From contig NZ_AP025698.1 of assembly GCF_023167465.1 (NCBI RefSeq), positions 930,001 to 994,000 of the forward strand: DNA of 64,000 nt, in the 5' to 3' direction. This document shows positions 34,172-41,713 of this stretch, one piece after another. Origin of the DNA: Methanothermobacter tenebrarum (GTDB lineage: Archaea > Methanobacteriota > Methanobacteria > Methanobacteriales > DSM-23052). A program made the translations under genes and the position numbers. The notes beneath the pieces were generated by a model. It saw nothing but the letters and a program-made list of their open reading frames with translations. It was not told the origin of the DNA and did not search any database. The stretch's first letter is position 1; each line of letters opens with the position of its first letter.

Positions 34172-34569
34172 GTGATTAGTTTCTTGATGTTTTTTATCGC
34201 CACTTCTCGACGGGCTGGATAAGCTTCTATTTTAAGTTTTAAATGGATTGAATCTCCATGTTCTACCAGTTCCCATTCCCCATTGTATGCCCTTTGTTTA
34301 TCCAATCTTAGGAACAGGTTGCCTGCCTCATCAACATGCCTTTCAATGTCCAAATCTCCTAAGAGTGGGATTATCCTCTCTGTGAACTTTTTTATTGTAC
34401 CTTTGTCCGCGATCTTCCCTTTGAGGAGGGTGAGCGGGTTTCCATGGTGTCCTTCTAGTTCTTCCCTCCTTGGAGATGCTGTGGGTAGTATGTTCTTCAG
34501 TGCTTTGATGACCTTTTCTTCGTCTTCTGTCCCATGGACCATTACCCTATAGGATATGTTATGTATCAT
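34168..34569 (-). CDS. Predicted exosome-associated RNA-binding protein (COG1325-like)
   Basis: This 133-residue protein is found in the archaeal exosome superoperon and was predicted from context to be an RNA-binding exosome-related factor. It has the family pattern VHGTEDEEKVIKALKNILP near the N-terminus, then EELEGHHGNPLTLLKGKI, and LFLRLDKQRAYNGEWEL. The biochemical role is not established. It overlaps L15e and rnp3 by 4 bases on each side. Confidence 0.85.
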   Translation of the reverse strand: MIHNISYRVMVHGTEDEEKVIKALKNILPTASPRREELEGHHGNPLTLLKGKIADKGTIKKFTERIIPLLGDLDIERHVDEAGNLFLRLDKQRAYNGEWELVEHGDSIHLKLKIEAYPARREVAIKNIKKLIT

Positions 34570-35105
34570 CTTACCTTTTCAGCACCCTTTCCCTTGTTTC
34601 TGAGGCCTCGGTTCTTTTTACCCTCGCTTGTAAGGCCTCTGAATACTCTTCCCTTCTGATTGCGGATCCAGTTTATCATGGGATCGTTTTTTATGTTGGG
34701 GTGGTGTGGGTCGACCAATATTACCTCATAGTATTTGTATTTCCCGTCTTCCCATACCCAGTATGAATTTAGAACCTCCAGATTCGGGTATTTACGGGCT
34801 ACCCTTTCTTCGGCTATCCTCTTGAGGCTTTTTTTGGTGGTTATCTTCCTAACACCCATCCTTTTAGGTCGCCTACCGCCCTTGAATCGGCTTTTTCTCA
34901 TGCTCCCGCGTCTTACCCGCGTCCTCACGAGTACGAATCCCTTTTTTGCCTTGTAACCTAAGGATCTTGCACGGTCGAGTCTGGTTGGCTTTTCTATCCT
35001 GTGGATCGCCTTCTGTCTCCTCCATATGGGGGCTCTCTCCCACATGAGCTCTCTTACATATGATTCCTTTGGGGTTTTCCATGCTTTCCTAATATACTTG
35101 TACAT
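34566..35105 (-). CDS. rpl15e: 50S ribosomal protein L15e (eL15)
   Basis: This 179-residue ribosomal protein begins MYKYIRKAWKTPKESYVREL from ATG 35105, which has a GGAAGGTC ribosome site; the frame is open to 35162, but the extension does not match the family. RGSMRKSRFKGGRRPKRMG and EVILVDPHHPNIKNDP are conserved. It is the first gene of the 14-gene run that ends with pfdB at 27789. Confidence 0.95.
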   Translation of the reverse strand: MYKYIRKAWKTPKESYVRELMWERAPIWRRQKAIHRIEKPTRLDRARSLGYKAKKGFVLVRTRVRRGSMRKSRFKGGRRPKRMGVRKITTKKSLKRIAEERVARKYPNLEVLNSYWVWEDGKYKYYEVILVDPHHPNIKNDPMINWIRNQKGRVFRGLTSEGKKNRGLRNKGKGAEKVR

Positions 35106-35239
35106 TGACCTTCCACCTTCCCAATTCTCTCTCTTTTGTTCAGCCCCCCGGGCCACATCCAATGTGGTGAAATCCTTGGGGGGGTGAATACTCTAATAGA
35201 ATAATCCATATTAGTTGTTAAAATAAAAAGTAATAGGGT

Positions 35240-35267
35240 GGATTTTATAAGCTGCTCTTATAAATAC
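35240..35267 (-). promoter_or_regulatory. Candidate promoter of the exosome superoperon
   Basis: Two TATA-like elements on the minus strand, GTATTTATAAG (35257-35267) and AGCTTATAAAATCC (35240-35253), lie in the gap between the CMD-family gene and L15e. They would give a leader of roughly 110-130 bases. The rest of 35106-35285 shows no gene. Confidence 0.45.
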
Positions 35268-35285
35268 TTATCGCCTACTGGATGA

Positions 35286-35621
35286 TTATTCTTCGAGGAC
35301 CTCATAGAGTATTTTCATCGCCTTTGTGAATGGTGGGTTTCCTGATGTTAGTAGCACCACCCTTAACACGTCTACTATTTCATCCCTTGTAACTCCAAAT
35401 TCTTTTATGGCACTTTCTATCTGTTTTTTCACTGCCCTGTCATCCGATTTCGCGGCGGTTATACCCAAGGCTATCAGTTTCTGCGTCTTATAATCTAAGA
35501 CTTTCCCTGTGTATACTGCTTCGTTTAATTCGACTAGGGCCTTGTAGATTTCCGGGTAATCCCTTTTAGCATAGGTTACTCCTTTACCATAGAATATATC
35601 TTCTTTCATTTTTCTTGCCAC
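35286..35621 (-). CDS. Carboxymuconolactone decarboxylase (AhpD-like) family protein
   Basis: This is a 111-residue all-helical protein of the CMD family. The core LDYKTQKLIALGITAAKSDDRAVKKQIE (about residues 42-69) matches the family, but there is no cysteine, so the C-x2-C of AhpD-type peroxidase partners is absent and the redox role is unlikely. The function is unknown. It is preceded by the stomatin gene and is probably transcribed with it. Confidence 0.8.
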   Translation of the reverse strand: MARKMKEDIFYGKGVTYAKRDYPEIYKALVELNEAVYTGKVLDYKTQKLIALGITAAKSDDRAVKKQIESAIKEFGVTRDEIVDVLRVVLLTSGNPPFTKAMKILYEVLEE

Positions 35622-35652
35622 CTCAACTATAATATGTTGTTTTTTGTATTAT

Positions 35653-36582
35653 TTATTCTTTTTCCTCTGGGGTGGGGGTTTTCTCGGTTCTTTCTTTGAA
35701 CAATTCTGATATCCCGGCTATCGAGCCTAGGATCCCTGCTGTTTCGACTGGTAGGAGTATCTTAGTTGCTTGTCCATCCGCGATCTTTTCAAGTGCTTCT
35801 AGGTATTTTAGGGCTATTATGTCATTGGTTGGGTTTCCCTCGTGCATGGATTTGAATATTGTGAGTATGGCCTTTGCCTGTCCTTCTGCCAGGGCCACTT
35901 CCTTGTATTTTTCCGCATCCGCAACCTTTTTTATGGCCTCTGCTTTACCCTCTGCTTCTAGTATGGCTGCTTGTTTGTCTCCTTCGGCTTTTTTGATCTC
36001 TGATTGTTTGTATCCTTCTGCTTCTAGTATGGCTGCTCTTTTCATCCTTTCTGCTTTCATCTGCTTTGACATGGCCTCTACGATATCCTTGGGCGGTTCT
36101 ATGCGTTGTATTTCCACGCGGACAACCCTTGTACCCCATCTGTCAGTTGCCTCGTCCAATACTTTCCTTAGTTGGGCGTTTATCATTTCCCTTGATGTCA
36201 ATGTTTCATCTAATTCCAGGTCGCCTATTATGTTTCTAAGGTTTGTCTGGGCGAGTTTTGTAACTGCCTGGTAAAAGTCAACTACATTGTATACTGCATT
36301 GAATGGGTCGACAACCTCGTAGAATATTACGCAGTCAACCACCACAACAGTGTTGTCCTTTGTTATGACTTCCTGGGGTGGTACGTCAACTACCTGCTCC
36401 CGCATGTCAACCTTTTTTATGGTTTCAATAAAGGGTATTATCATGACGAGTCCGCTTTCAACTGTCCTCTGATATTTACCGAGTCTTTCAACCACGCCCT
36501 TTTCATAGGGTCTTAAGATTTTTATGCTCTTATATGCGAGTACTAGGAGCACTAATACTATTATTATGCTTAGAATATCCAT
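35653..36582 (-). CDS. SPFH/stomatin-like membrane protein
   Basis: This 309-residue protein has one N-terminal membrane helix (about residues 3-20), then an SPFH/band 7 domain (RPYEKGVVERLGKYQRTVESG, here read as RPYEKGVVERLG and KYQRTVESG; later REQVVDVPPQEVITKDN). A long coiled coil rich in KAEGDKQAAILEAEG repeats follows (about 185-235). Such proteins oligomerise in membranes and pair with NfeD proteins, whose gene lies 16 bases upstream. A membrane quality-control role is inferred from the family. Confidence 0.92.
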   Translation of the reverse strand: MDILSIIIVLVLLVLAYKSIKILRPYEKGVVERLGKYQRTVESGLVMIIPFIETIKKVDMREQVVDVPPQEVITKDNTVVVVDCVIFYEVVDPFNAVYNVVDFYQAVTKLAQTNLRNIIGDLELDETLTSREMINAQLRKVLDEATDRWGTRVVRVEIQRIEPPKDIVEAMSKQMKAERMKRAAILEAEGYKQSEIKKAEGDKQAAILEAEGKAEAIKKVADAEKYKEVALAEGQAKAILTIFKSMHEGNPTNDIIALKYLEALEKIADGQATKILLPVETAGILGSIAGISELFKERTEKTPTPEEKE

Positions 36583-36598
36583 TGTGGATCACCTCAAA

Positions 36599-37003
36599 CT
36601 ATCCCCTTTTTTTCTCTACGATGAGTTTAACACCATCTACAGCTTTTATAATGACCTTATCACCCTTTTTAATCTTATCATGGGATTTAGCGCGCCATAT
36701 TTCACCATCAAACTTAACAAGGCCATCTTCTATTACAATCGCTGTTTGTCCTATCAGCCTATCTGTCACAGCCCTCCTCTCTGGTTCCCCCGAAATCCGA
36801 GAAGCAAATGGCCTCGATATTCCAATCAAAACCACCGAAACCAAAAGGAATGCTATAAACTGGATCGTGAAATTAAAACCCAAATAACTGAGCGCTGCCG
36901 CCACAAACGCGCCAACACCAAACCATAAAAGAAAAAATCCACTTGTAACCATCTCACCAATAAGACACACAGCCCCAATAACAATCCAACTACCATAATC
37001 CAT
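36599..37003 (-). CDS. NfeD-like membrane protein
   Basis: This 134-residue protein has three hydrophobic segments followed by a C-terminal OB-fold domain (LIGQTAIVIEDGLVKFDGEIW, i.e. LIGQTAIVIEDGLV then KFDGEIWRAKS). I place the start at ATG 37003 (MDYGSWIVIGAVCLIGEM) because GGTGGAG precedes it; the frame extends to 37036. It forms the standard pair with the stomatin-like gene downstream. Confidence 0.9.
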   Translation of the reverse strand: MDYGSWIVIGAVCLIGEMVTSGFFLLWFGVGAFVAAALSYLGFNFTIQFIAFLLVSVVLIGISRPFASRISGEPERRAVTDRLIGQTAIVIEDGLVKFDGEIWRAKSHDKIKKGDKVIIKAVDGVKLIVEKKRG

Positions 37004-37085
37004 AATACTCCACCAACCAATAATTATGACCCACATCCCATATTAACCATTCACCATATATATTTTACTCTACCACGAGGGGGGC

Positions 37086-37430
37086 ATGAAATTGGATGAA
37101 ATCCTAGAAAAAATCGAAGAATTTTTTGGCTTCATACCAGAAATATTCAAGATCCTAGAATATGAACCCCAAATCCTAAAAGTGTACTACGATAAAATGG
37201 AAAATATACTATCTAATGACACGCTCCCACTAGTTACAAAGGAACTTATAGGGGTGGGGGCCGCGGCAGCCCTTGGCTCAGAACATTGCCTCAAAACCCA
37301 CATCAAAGTTGCAAAGCGCCTTGGAGCATCCGATGATGAAATACTACTAGCAATCCTTATAGGGGCGAGCATGGCCGAGTCAACAGCACTTTCAAAATCC
37401 CTGAGAACATTCAAAGAGGAAATACTATGA
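37086..37430 (+). CDS. Carboxymuconolactone decarboxylase family protein with Cys/His motif
   Basis: This 114-residue CMD-family protein has the active-site-like SEHCLKTHIKVAKRLG (about residues 60-75) with one cysteine and a histidine three residues later. A peroxidase-type or thiol redox function is possible but unproven. It opens a plus-strand unit: its stop overlaps the ABC permease start by 4 bases, so the two are translationally coupled. Confidence 0.82.
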   Translation: MKLDEILEKIEEFFGFIPEIFKILEYEPQILKVYYDKMENILSNDTLPLVTKELIGVGAAAALGSEHCLKTHIKVAKRLGASDDEILLAILIGASMAESTALSKSLRTFKEEIL

Positions 37431-38536
37431 AATTCATCCACCTGATATTGAAGAATCCATTCAGGAACAAGATAAGAAGTATCCTTGCCATCATCGGGAT
37501 AGCTATTGGGATCGCGACTATCGTCGCCCTTGGTATAATAACAGAGGGGCTTAAAGAGTCTACACAGGAAACACTCAAGGCTGGTGGGGCTGATTTCACA
37601 ATCGTGGAATCAAACGTATCAGACATGTTTCTAAGCACAATAGACGAAGACTACATCAACAAGATAAGGGATGTGAATGGGGTTAAAGAGGCTGTGGGCG
37701 TCTTAACATCAGTACAACCCGTGGAGGATACTCCATATTTCGTGGTTATAGGGATAGACCCATCAAAGATAACCCTAAGCCAAGTGAAAATAGCAGTGGG
37801 AAGAAGCATCAAAGAAGAAGATGAAATCATAATAGGAAAAGTAGCATCAGAGAAACTGAACAAGACAGTGGGGGATAAAATCAGCATAAAAGGGGAAAAC
37901 TACAGGATAGTGGGCATATTCGAATCAGGGAACATACAAGAGGATGGTGGGGCGTTCATATCACTCAAAAAACTACAAGAGATAGAAGACAAGGAAGATA
38001 AAGTGACCATGATCTATGTTAAAGCAGAAAAAAATGCAAACATCGAAAAAATCAGAGACCAAATAGAAGAGAAATATGGTGAAAACCTCACAACCATAGC
38101 ATCACTCGAAGACCTGCAAAGCGTAGACCAGGGCCTTAAGACAGTTGACGCTGCAAGCTGGGCCATATCACTCCTAGCAGTGATCATAGGGAGTATTGGT
38201 GTGGTTAACACGATGATAATGTCCGTGTTCGAACGTACAAGGGAGATAGGGGTTCTAAAGGCTGTTGGATGGAAGAACAAGAGGATCCTCACAATGATAC
38301 TAGGTGAATCCCTGATCCTAACATTAATCGCGGCTATAATAGGATCTGTAATGGGCGTGACAGCCATACAAATACTCACACACCTCAACATGGGAGGATT
38401 CATAAAACCAGTTTACAGTCTAAATATTTTCCTCAAAGCATTTATCGTCGCAATCTTCGTAGGACTCCTTGGAGGATTCTACCCAGCATATAGGGCTACA
38501 AGACTAGAAGCCACAGAAGCCCTAAGATACGAATAA
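37427..38536 (+). CDS. MacB/FtsX-type ABC transporter permease
   Basis: This 369-residue permease has one N-terminal helix (about residues 14-36), a large external MacB-type domain (about 40-235), and three C-terminal helices. The ending LLGGFYPAYRATRLEATEALRYE is typical of this family. The ATPase gene follows after 12 bases. Such two-gene systems drive export or mechanotransmission at the membrane; the substrate is unknown. Confidence 0.93.
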   Translation: MKFIHLILKNPFRNKIRSILAIIGIAIGIATIVALGIITEGLKESTQETLKAGGADFTIVESNVSDMFLSTIDEDYINKIRDVNGVKEAVGVLTSVQPVEDTPYFVVIGIDPSKITLSQVKIAVGRSIKEEDEIIIGKVASEKLNKTVGDKISIKGENYRIVGIFESGNIQEDGGAFISLKKLQEIEDKEDKVTMIYVKAEKNANIEKIRDQIEEKYGENLTTIASLEDLQSVDQGLKTVDAASWAISLLAVIIGSIGVVNTMIMSVFERTREIGVLKAVGWKNKRILTMILGESLILTLIAAIIGSVMGVTAIQILTHLNMGGFIKPVYSLNIFLKAFIVAIFVGLLGGFYPAYRATRLEATEALRYE

Positions 38537-38548
38537 ACGTGAGAAAAA

Positions 38549-39205
38549 ATGATAATCGATATAAAAAACCTTAAAAAGACCTTCGATGATGGTAAAATAG
38601 TCGCACTTGATGGTATAAACCTCCAAGTAGAAGAGGGAGAATTCATCTCCATCATGGGCCCTTCAGGTTCCGGTAAATCAACACTACTCAATATGATAGG
38701 AGCCCTAGACCGGCCAGACTCTGGGATGATAAAAGTCGCCGGGCGAAATTTGATGAAAGAAAAGGATCTGAGCAGTTTCAGGGCCCGGGAGATAGGGTTC
38801 ATCTTTCAGTTGCACAACCTCATACCCAACCTCACAGTCCTTGAAAATGTTGAAATACCAATGTTTGAAGGCCCATACGAGGATAGGATGGATGAAAGGG
38901 CTATGGAGTTGCTCGAGTACCTTGGACTCGCCGACAAAGCTGACAGGCTACCATCAGAGCTCTCCGGGGGTGAGAGGCAGAGGGTGGCTATTGCAAGGGC
39001 CCTTGCTAATGATCCGACCATAATACTGGCTGATGAGCCGACAGGATCCCTCGATTCAAAGACGGAAAAGAAGATATTAGAGAAACTTAAAGAGTTAAAT
39101 AGGGAGCATAAAGTCACCATAGTGTTAGTGACTCATGATCCTCGGGTTGCCTCAATGGCCTCAAGGATCATAGAAATACTTGATGGAAAAATAGTAGGAG
39201 GATAA
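38549..39205 (+). CDS. ABC transporter ATPase (MacB/LolD type)
   Basis: This 218-residue ATPase has Walker A GPSGSGKST near residue 36, the Q-loop, signature LSGGERQRVAIARAL near residues 134-148, and Walker B ILADEPTGSLDSK. It is the partner of the permease just upstream. The flavoprotein gene follows after 6 bases. Confidence 0.95.
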   Translation: MIIDIKNLKKTFDDGKIVALDGINLQVEEGEFISIMGPSGSGKSTLLNMIGALDRPDSGMIKVAGRNLMKEKDLSSFRAREIGFIFQLHNLIPNLTVLENVEIPMFEGPYEDRMDERAMELLEYLGLADKADRLPSELSGGERQRVAIARALANDPTIILADEPTGSLDSKTEKKILEKLKELNREHKVTIVLVTHDPRVASMASRIIEILDGKIVGG

Positions 39206-39211
39206 AAAACT

Positions 39212-39769
39212 GTGAAATTGAATGTTGCCTGGTGTATAACAGGAGCAGGAGACAAGATCATAGAAACCTACGAGGTTATGAAGGATATCAAGGACACCTA
39301 CAATGGCAAGGCCGTGATAAAAGTTTTCATTTCCAAGGCGGGAGACCAGGTAGTTAAGTATTATGGGATCTATCAGGATCTTGAAGCAAATTTTGACCAG
39401 AAATGGGTTGAAATCAGTGCTAATTCGCCATTTCTCGCAGGTCAGGTGCAGTTAGGTAAATATGATTTTCTCCTTATAGCACCCTGCACGTCGAATAGTG
39501 TTGCTAAGATATCACTTAGGATAGCTGATACTCTCATCACGAACGCGGCTATAATGGCGCAAAAGGCTGGTGTACCAGTATATATCATGCCCACAGATTT
39601 TGAAGAGGGTACCACAGAGACCAGGTTACCGAATGGGAAGATATTAACACTTGAAATAAGAAGAGAGGATGTTGAACACGTTAAAAGATTATCTAGGATG
39701 AAGAACACCCATGTATTCAAGGATCCTGAGTACATCTATAAGATATTTGAAAGGTTAACCAGGGAATAG
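39212..39769 (+). CDS. Archaeal flavoprotein (AfpA/DmrB-like)
   Basis: This 185-residue FMN-binding flavoprotein of the flavodoxin-like/HFCD fold begins KLNVAWCITGAGDKI and has IAPCTSNSVAKISLRIADTL (about residues 89-108). It resembles archaeoflavoprotein AfpA and dihydromethanopterin reductase DmrB; I cannot separate these by eye. It is co-directional with the ABC genes. The start is a GTG at 39212. Confidence 0.78.
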   Translation: MKLNVAWCITGAGDKIIETYEVMKDIKDTYNGKAVIKVFISKAGDQVVKYYGIYQDLEANFDQKWVEISANSPFLAGQVQLGKYDFLLIAPCTSNSVAKISLRIADTLITNAAIMAQKAGVPVYIMPTDFEEGTTETRLPNGKILTLEIRREDVEHVKRLSRMKNTHVFKDPEYIYKIFERLTRE

Positions 39770-39770
39770 A

Positions 39771-40073
39771 TTATCCGATAAGTTCTTGTATGGTGGCCTC
39801 GTAGGTGTAGATGGTCTTATCATCCTCCTTTATAATATCAAGTGAACCCGTGCCCCTGAAGTAGGCCTTTCTTTCTCCCGTGCCTGCGATGTTCATTGTC
39901 AAGGGTTCCATGTCCGCAAGTGACTCGAAGAATCCTACTATCTCCTCTATTTCACCTTTATCTGGGCTTTTGAATTTTATGGATAATGTGCCCTTCTGTC
40001 TTTCCTCCATCCTAATTATATCCTGGTTGACTTCAAGTTTCTTGGTGTTCACGGTAAAAACTACCTTTTCCAT
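39771..40073 (-). CDS. Small protein of unknown function
   Basis: This 100-residue soluble protein matches no family that I can name. It is rich in beta-strand patterns (KVVFTVNTKKLEVNQ, GTLSIKFKSP, KTIYTYEATIQEL). It ends 1 base after the flavoprotein stop in convergent orientation, and it starts 1 base after the stop of the CPBP gene upstream, so it is probably co-transcribed with that protease. Confidence 0.65.
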   Translation of the reverse strand: MEKVVFTVNTKKLEVNQDIIRMEERQKGTLSIKFKSPDKGEIEEIVGFFESLADMEPLTMNIAGTGERKAYFRGTGSLDIIKEDDKTIYTYEATIQELIG

Positions 40074-40074
40074 A

Positions 40075-40998
40075 TCATCCTCCCCCCATCCTTGATATTA
40101 TCTTCTTTAGCAGATTTAATCCTTGTGGTAAGACTATTATTAAAAGTAGGATTCCATTCATTAAAGTTGAATAGAAGAGTTGATCCATGGGATTTGATGG
40201 GGTTGAAAAGTTGGTGAAAAGTGATGGTAAAGGTTCATAGAATGATGAGGTCCCATCATTTACTATGAGTGCGCAGAACATGTTATTAGCGGTGTGGATG
40301 CCAATGGCTGTTTCAACACCATCTTCTAATACTGTGATAACCGCCACCACTAGGGCGAAGATGAACGTATCAATGAAAATGTTAAGATTACCCATAAGTG
40401 TTAGCTGGTTTCCCCAATGTCCAATGGCAAATATTACAGAGGATATTAAAATCGCTAACCAAGGTCTCCTCACAGACAAGTTCAAAGCTTGTAGTAGGTA
40501 TCCCCTAAAGAAGATCTCCTCAAAACCAGCCTGAAAGAAGATAGTTAGACTTATAATAAAAAGGAATGGATAAGCCGCCGCATCAAAAGTGAACTTAATG
40601 TTAGGATCCGGTAAACTGAAACTCAAGGATAATAAGAGCATAGCAAACCATACAAAAAAACCCTTAAAGATCCTATACCATTGTAGGCGCTCATGAGCAG
40701 TTAAAACACTCCTAAAATCCCTCCCATGGATGAGGACCATGCAAAAAAATAGTAGTAATATTAAGAATGCGCTTACAATATTATAGGAGAGGATATCCAA
40801 AAACCCTCGGAAGAATCTTCCTATTGGAAAATGCGAACCTGTGAGATCGAATATTAAGCCAGCAAACCCAAATAGGACGTAGACCGCCACTATCCCTATG
40901 ATCGTGCCTATTGAGATCCCAGGATTTGTTAATATGATGGTGAACAGGTATCTCCACCAATCATTTTTTCCCTCTCTTGCAAGTTGCAAAAATTTCAT
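40075..40998 (-). CDS. CPBP-family intramembrane metalloprotease
   Basis: This 307-residue membrane protein has about eight helices. The CPBP/Abi catalytic motif EEIFFRGYLLQAL is near residue 163, with IFAIGHWGNQL near residue 193 supplying a histidine and HTANNMF near 249 a second one. Members include prenyl endopeptidases; the substrate here is unknown. The 67-base gap upstream holds an A/T-rich promoter-like AAATTTTTATTGG. Confidence 0.88.
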   Translation of the reverse strand: MKFLQLAREGKNDWWRYLFTIILTNPGISIGTIIGIVAVYVLFGFAGLIFDLTGSHFPIGRFFRGFLDILSYNIVSAFLILLLFFCMVLIHGRDFRSVLTAHERLQWYRIFKGFFVWFAMLLLSLSFSLPDPNIKFTFDAAAYPFLFIISLTIFFQAGFEEIFFRGYLLQALNLSVRRPWLAILISSVIFAIGHWGNQLTLMGNLNIFIDTFIFALVVAVITVLEDGVETAIGIHTANNMFCALIVNDGTSSFYEPLPSLFTNFSTPSNPMDQLFYSTLMNGILLLIIVLPQGLNLLKKIISRMGGG

Positions 40999-41065
40999 AA
41001 ACTCATATCTCGGGGATGTTAACCAATAAAAATTTTGTTATTACACCCCCCAGGTTATGAGGGGT

Positions 41066-41548
41066 CTAGAATTTGTAGCCGATTTTCCTCAGGAACTGTT
41101 TTCTCTGGATTATGTCCTCTTCTTCTTCTATTCTACGTGGACTTTCACCATCTATTACTCCTATTATCCCCCTGCCCTGTTGTGTTTCAACTAGGAGGAC
41201 TTGCACTGGGTTGGCTGTCGCGCAGAAGATGTTAACAACTTCTGGAACATCCTTTATACGTTGTAGCACATTTATTGGGAACGCATTCCTTAGGAGTATG
41301 AGGAATGAGTGTCCAGCCGCTATATCAAGCATTTTATCGGCTGCAAGTTCTTCCAGTTCTTCGTCATTGCCAACATGTCTTACGAGACAATCTCCTGAAG
41401 CCTCGGCGAATGCGATCCCAAATTTTGCATGTGGCACTGTATTCACTATAGCCTCATAGAGGTCCTCAACGGTCTTTATAAAATGGCTTTGGCCAAGGAT
41501 GAAATTTATATCCTCTTCAAATTCTATCTCTACTATTTTTATCTCCAT
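41066..41548 (-). CDS. Adenosine-specific kinase-like protein (DUF355)
   Basis: This 160-residue protein belongs to a small archaeal/bacterial family, some members of which were described as adenosine-specific kinases from structure and binding data. Conserved segments are KFGIAFAEASGDCLVRHVGN, AAGHSFLILLRNAFPINVL and NIFCATANPVQVLL. It appears to be a single gene, divergent from the second CobN-like gene. Confidence 0.88.
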   Translation of the reverse strand: MEIKIVEIEFEEDINFILGQSHFIKTVEDLYEAIVNTVPHAKFGIAFAEASGDCLVRHVGNDEELEELAADKMLDIAAGHSFLILLRNAFPINVLQRIKDVPEVVNIFCATANPVQVLLVETQQGRGIIGVIDGESPRRIEEEEDIIQRKQFLRKIGYKF

Positions 41549-41597
41549 CAGAGTATCCCCCCAGGAACTTCCTTATTGGTAGGTTATGTGCAGATGG

Positions 41598-41670
41598 CCA
41601 AAATAATATTATTGGTTTTAAAACCCCATCATATCAAATTAACTTTAACTTATATAAAGTAAACTTTAAA
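41598..41670 (+). promoter_or_regulatory. Promoter of CobN2 with conserved palindrome
   Basis: The 24 bases at 41598-41621 begin CCAAAATAATATTATTGG and match the motif at 25899-25922 at 19 of 24 positions; all five differences are transitions. A TATA box TTATATAAAG lies at 41650-41659, inside an imperfect palindrome whose right side, TAAAGTAAACTT (41655-41666), also occurs in front of cbiM (60007-60018). The rest of 41549-41713 contains no gene. Confidence 0.6.
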
Positions 41671-41713
41671 TATTGGGTGGGGGTGAATATAACCAATACG
41701 GGAGGAAAAAACC

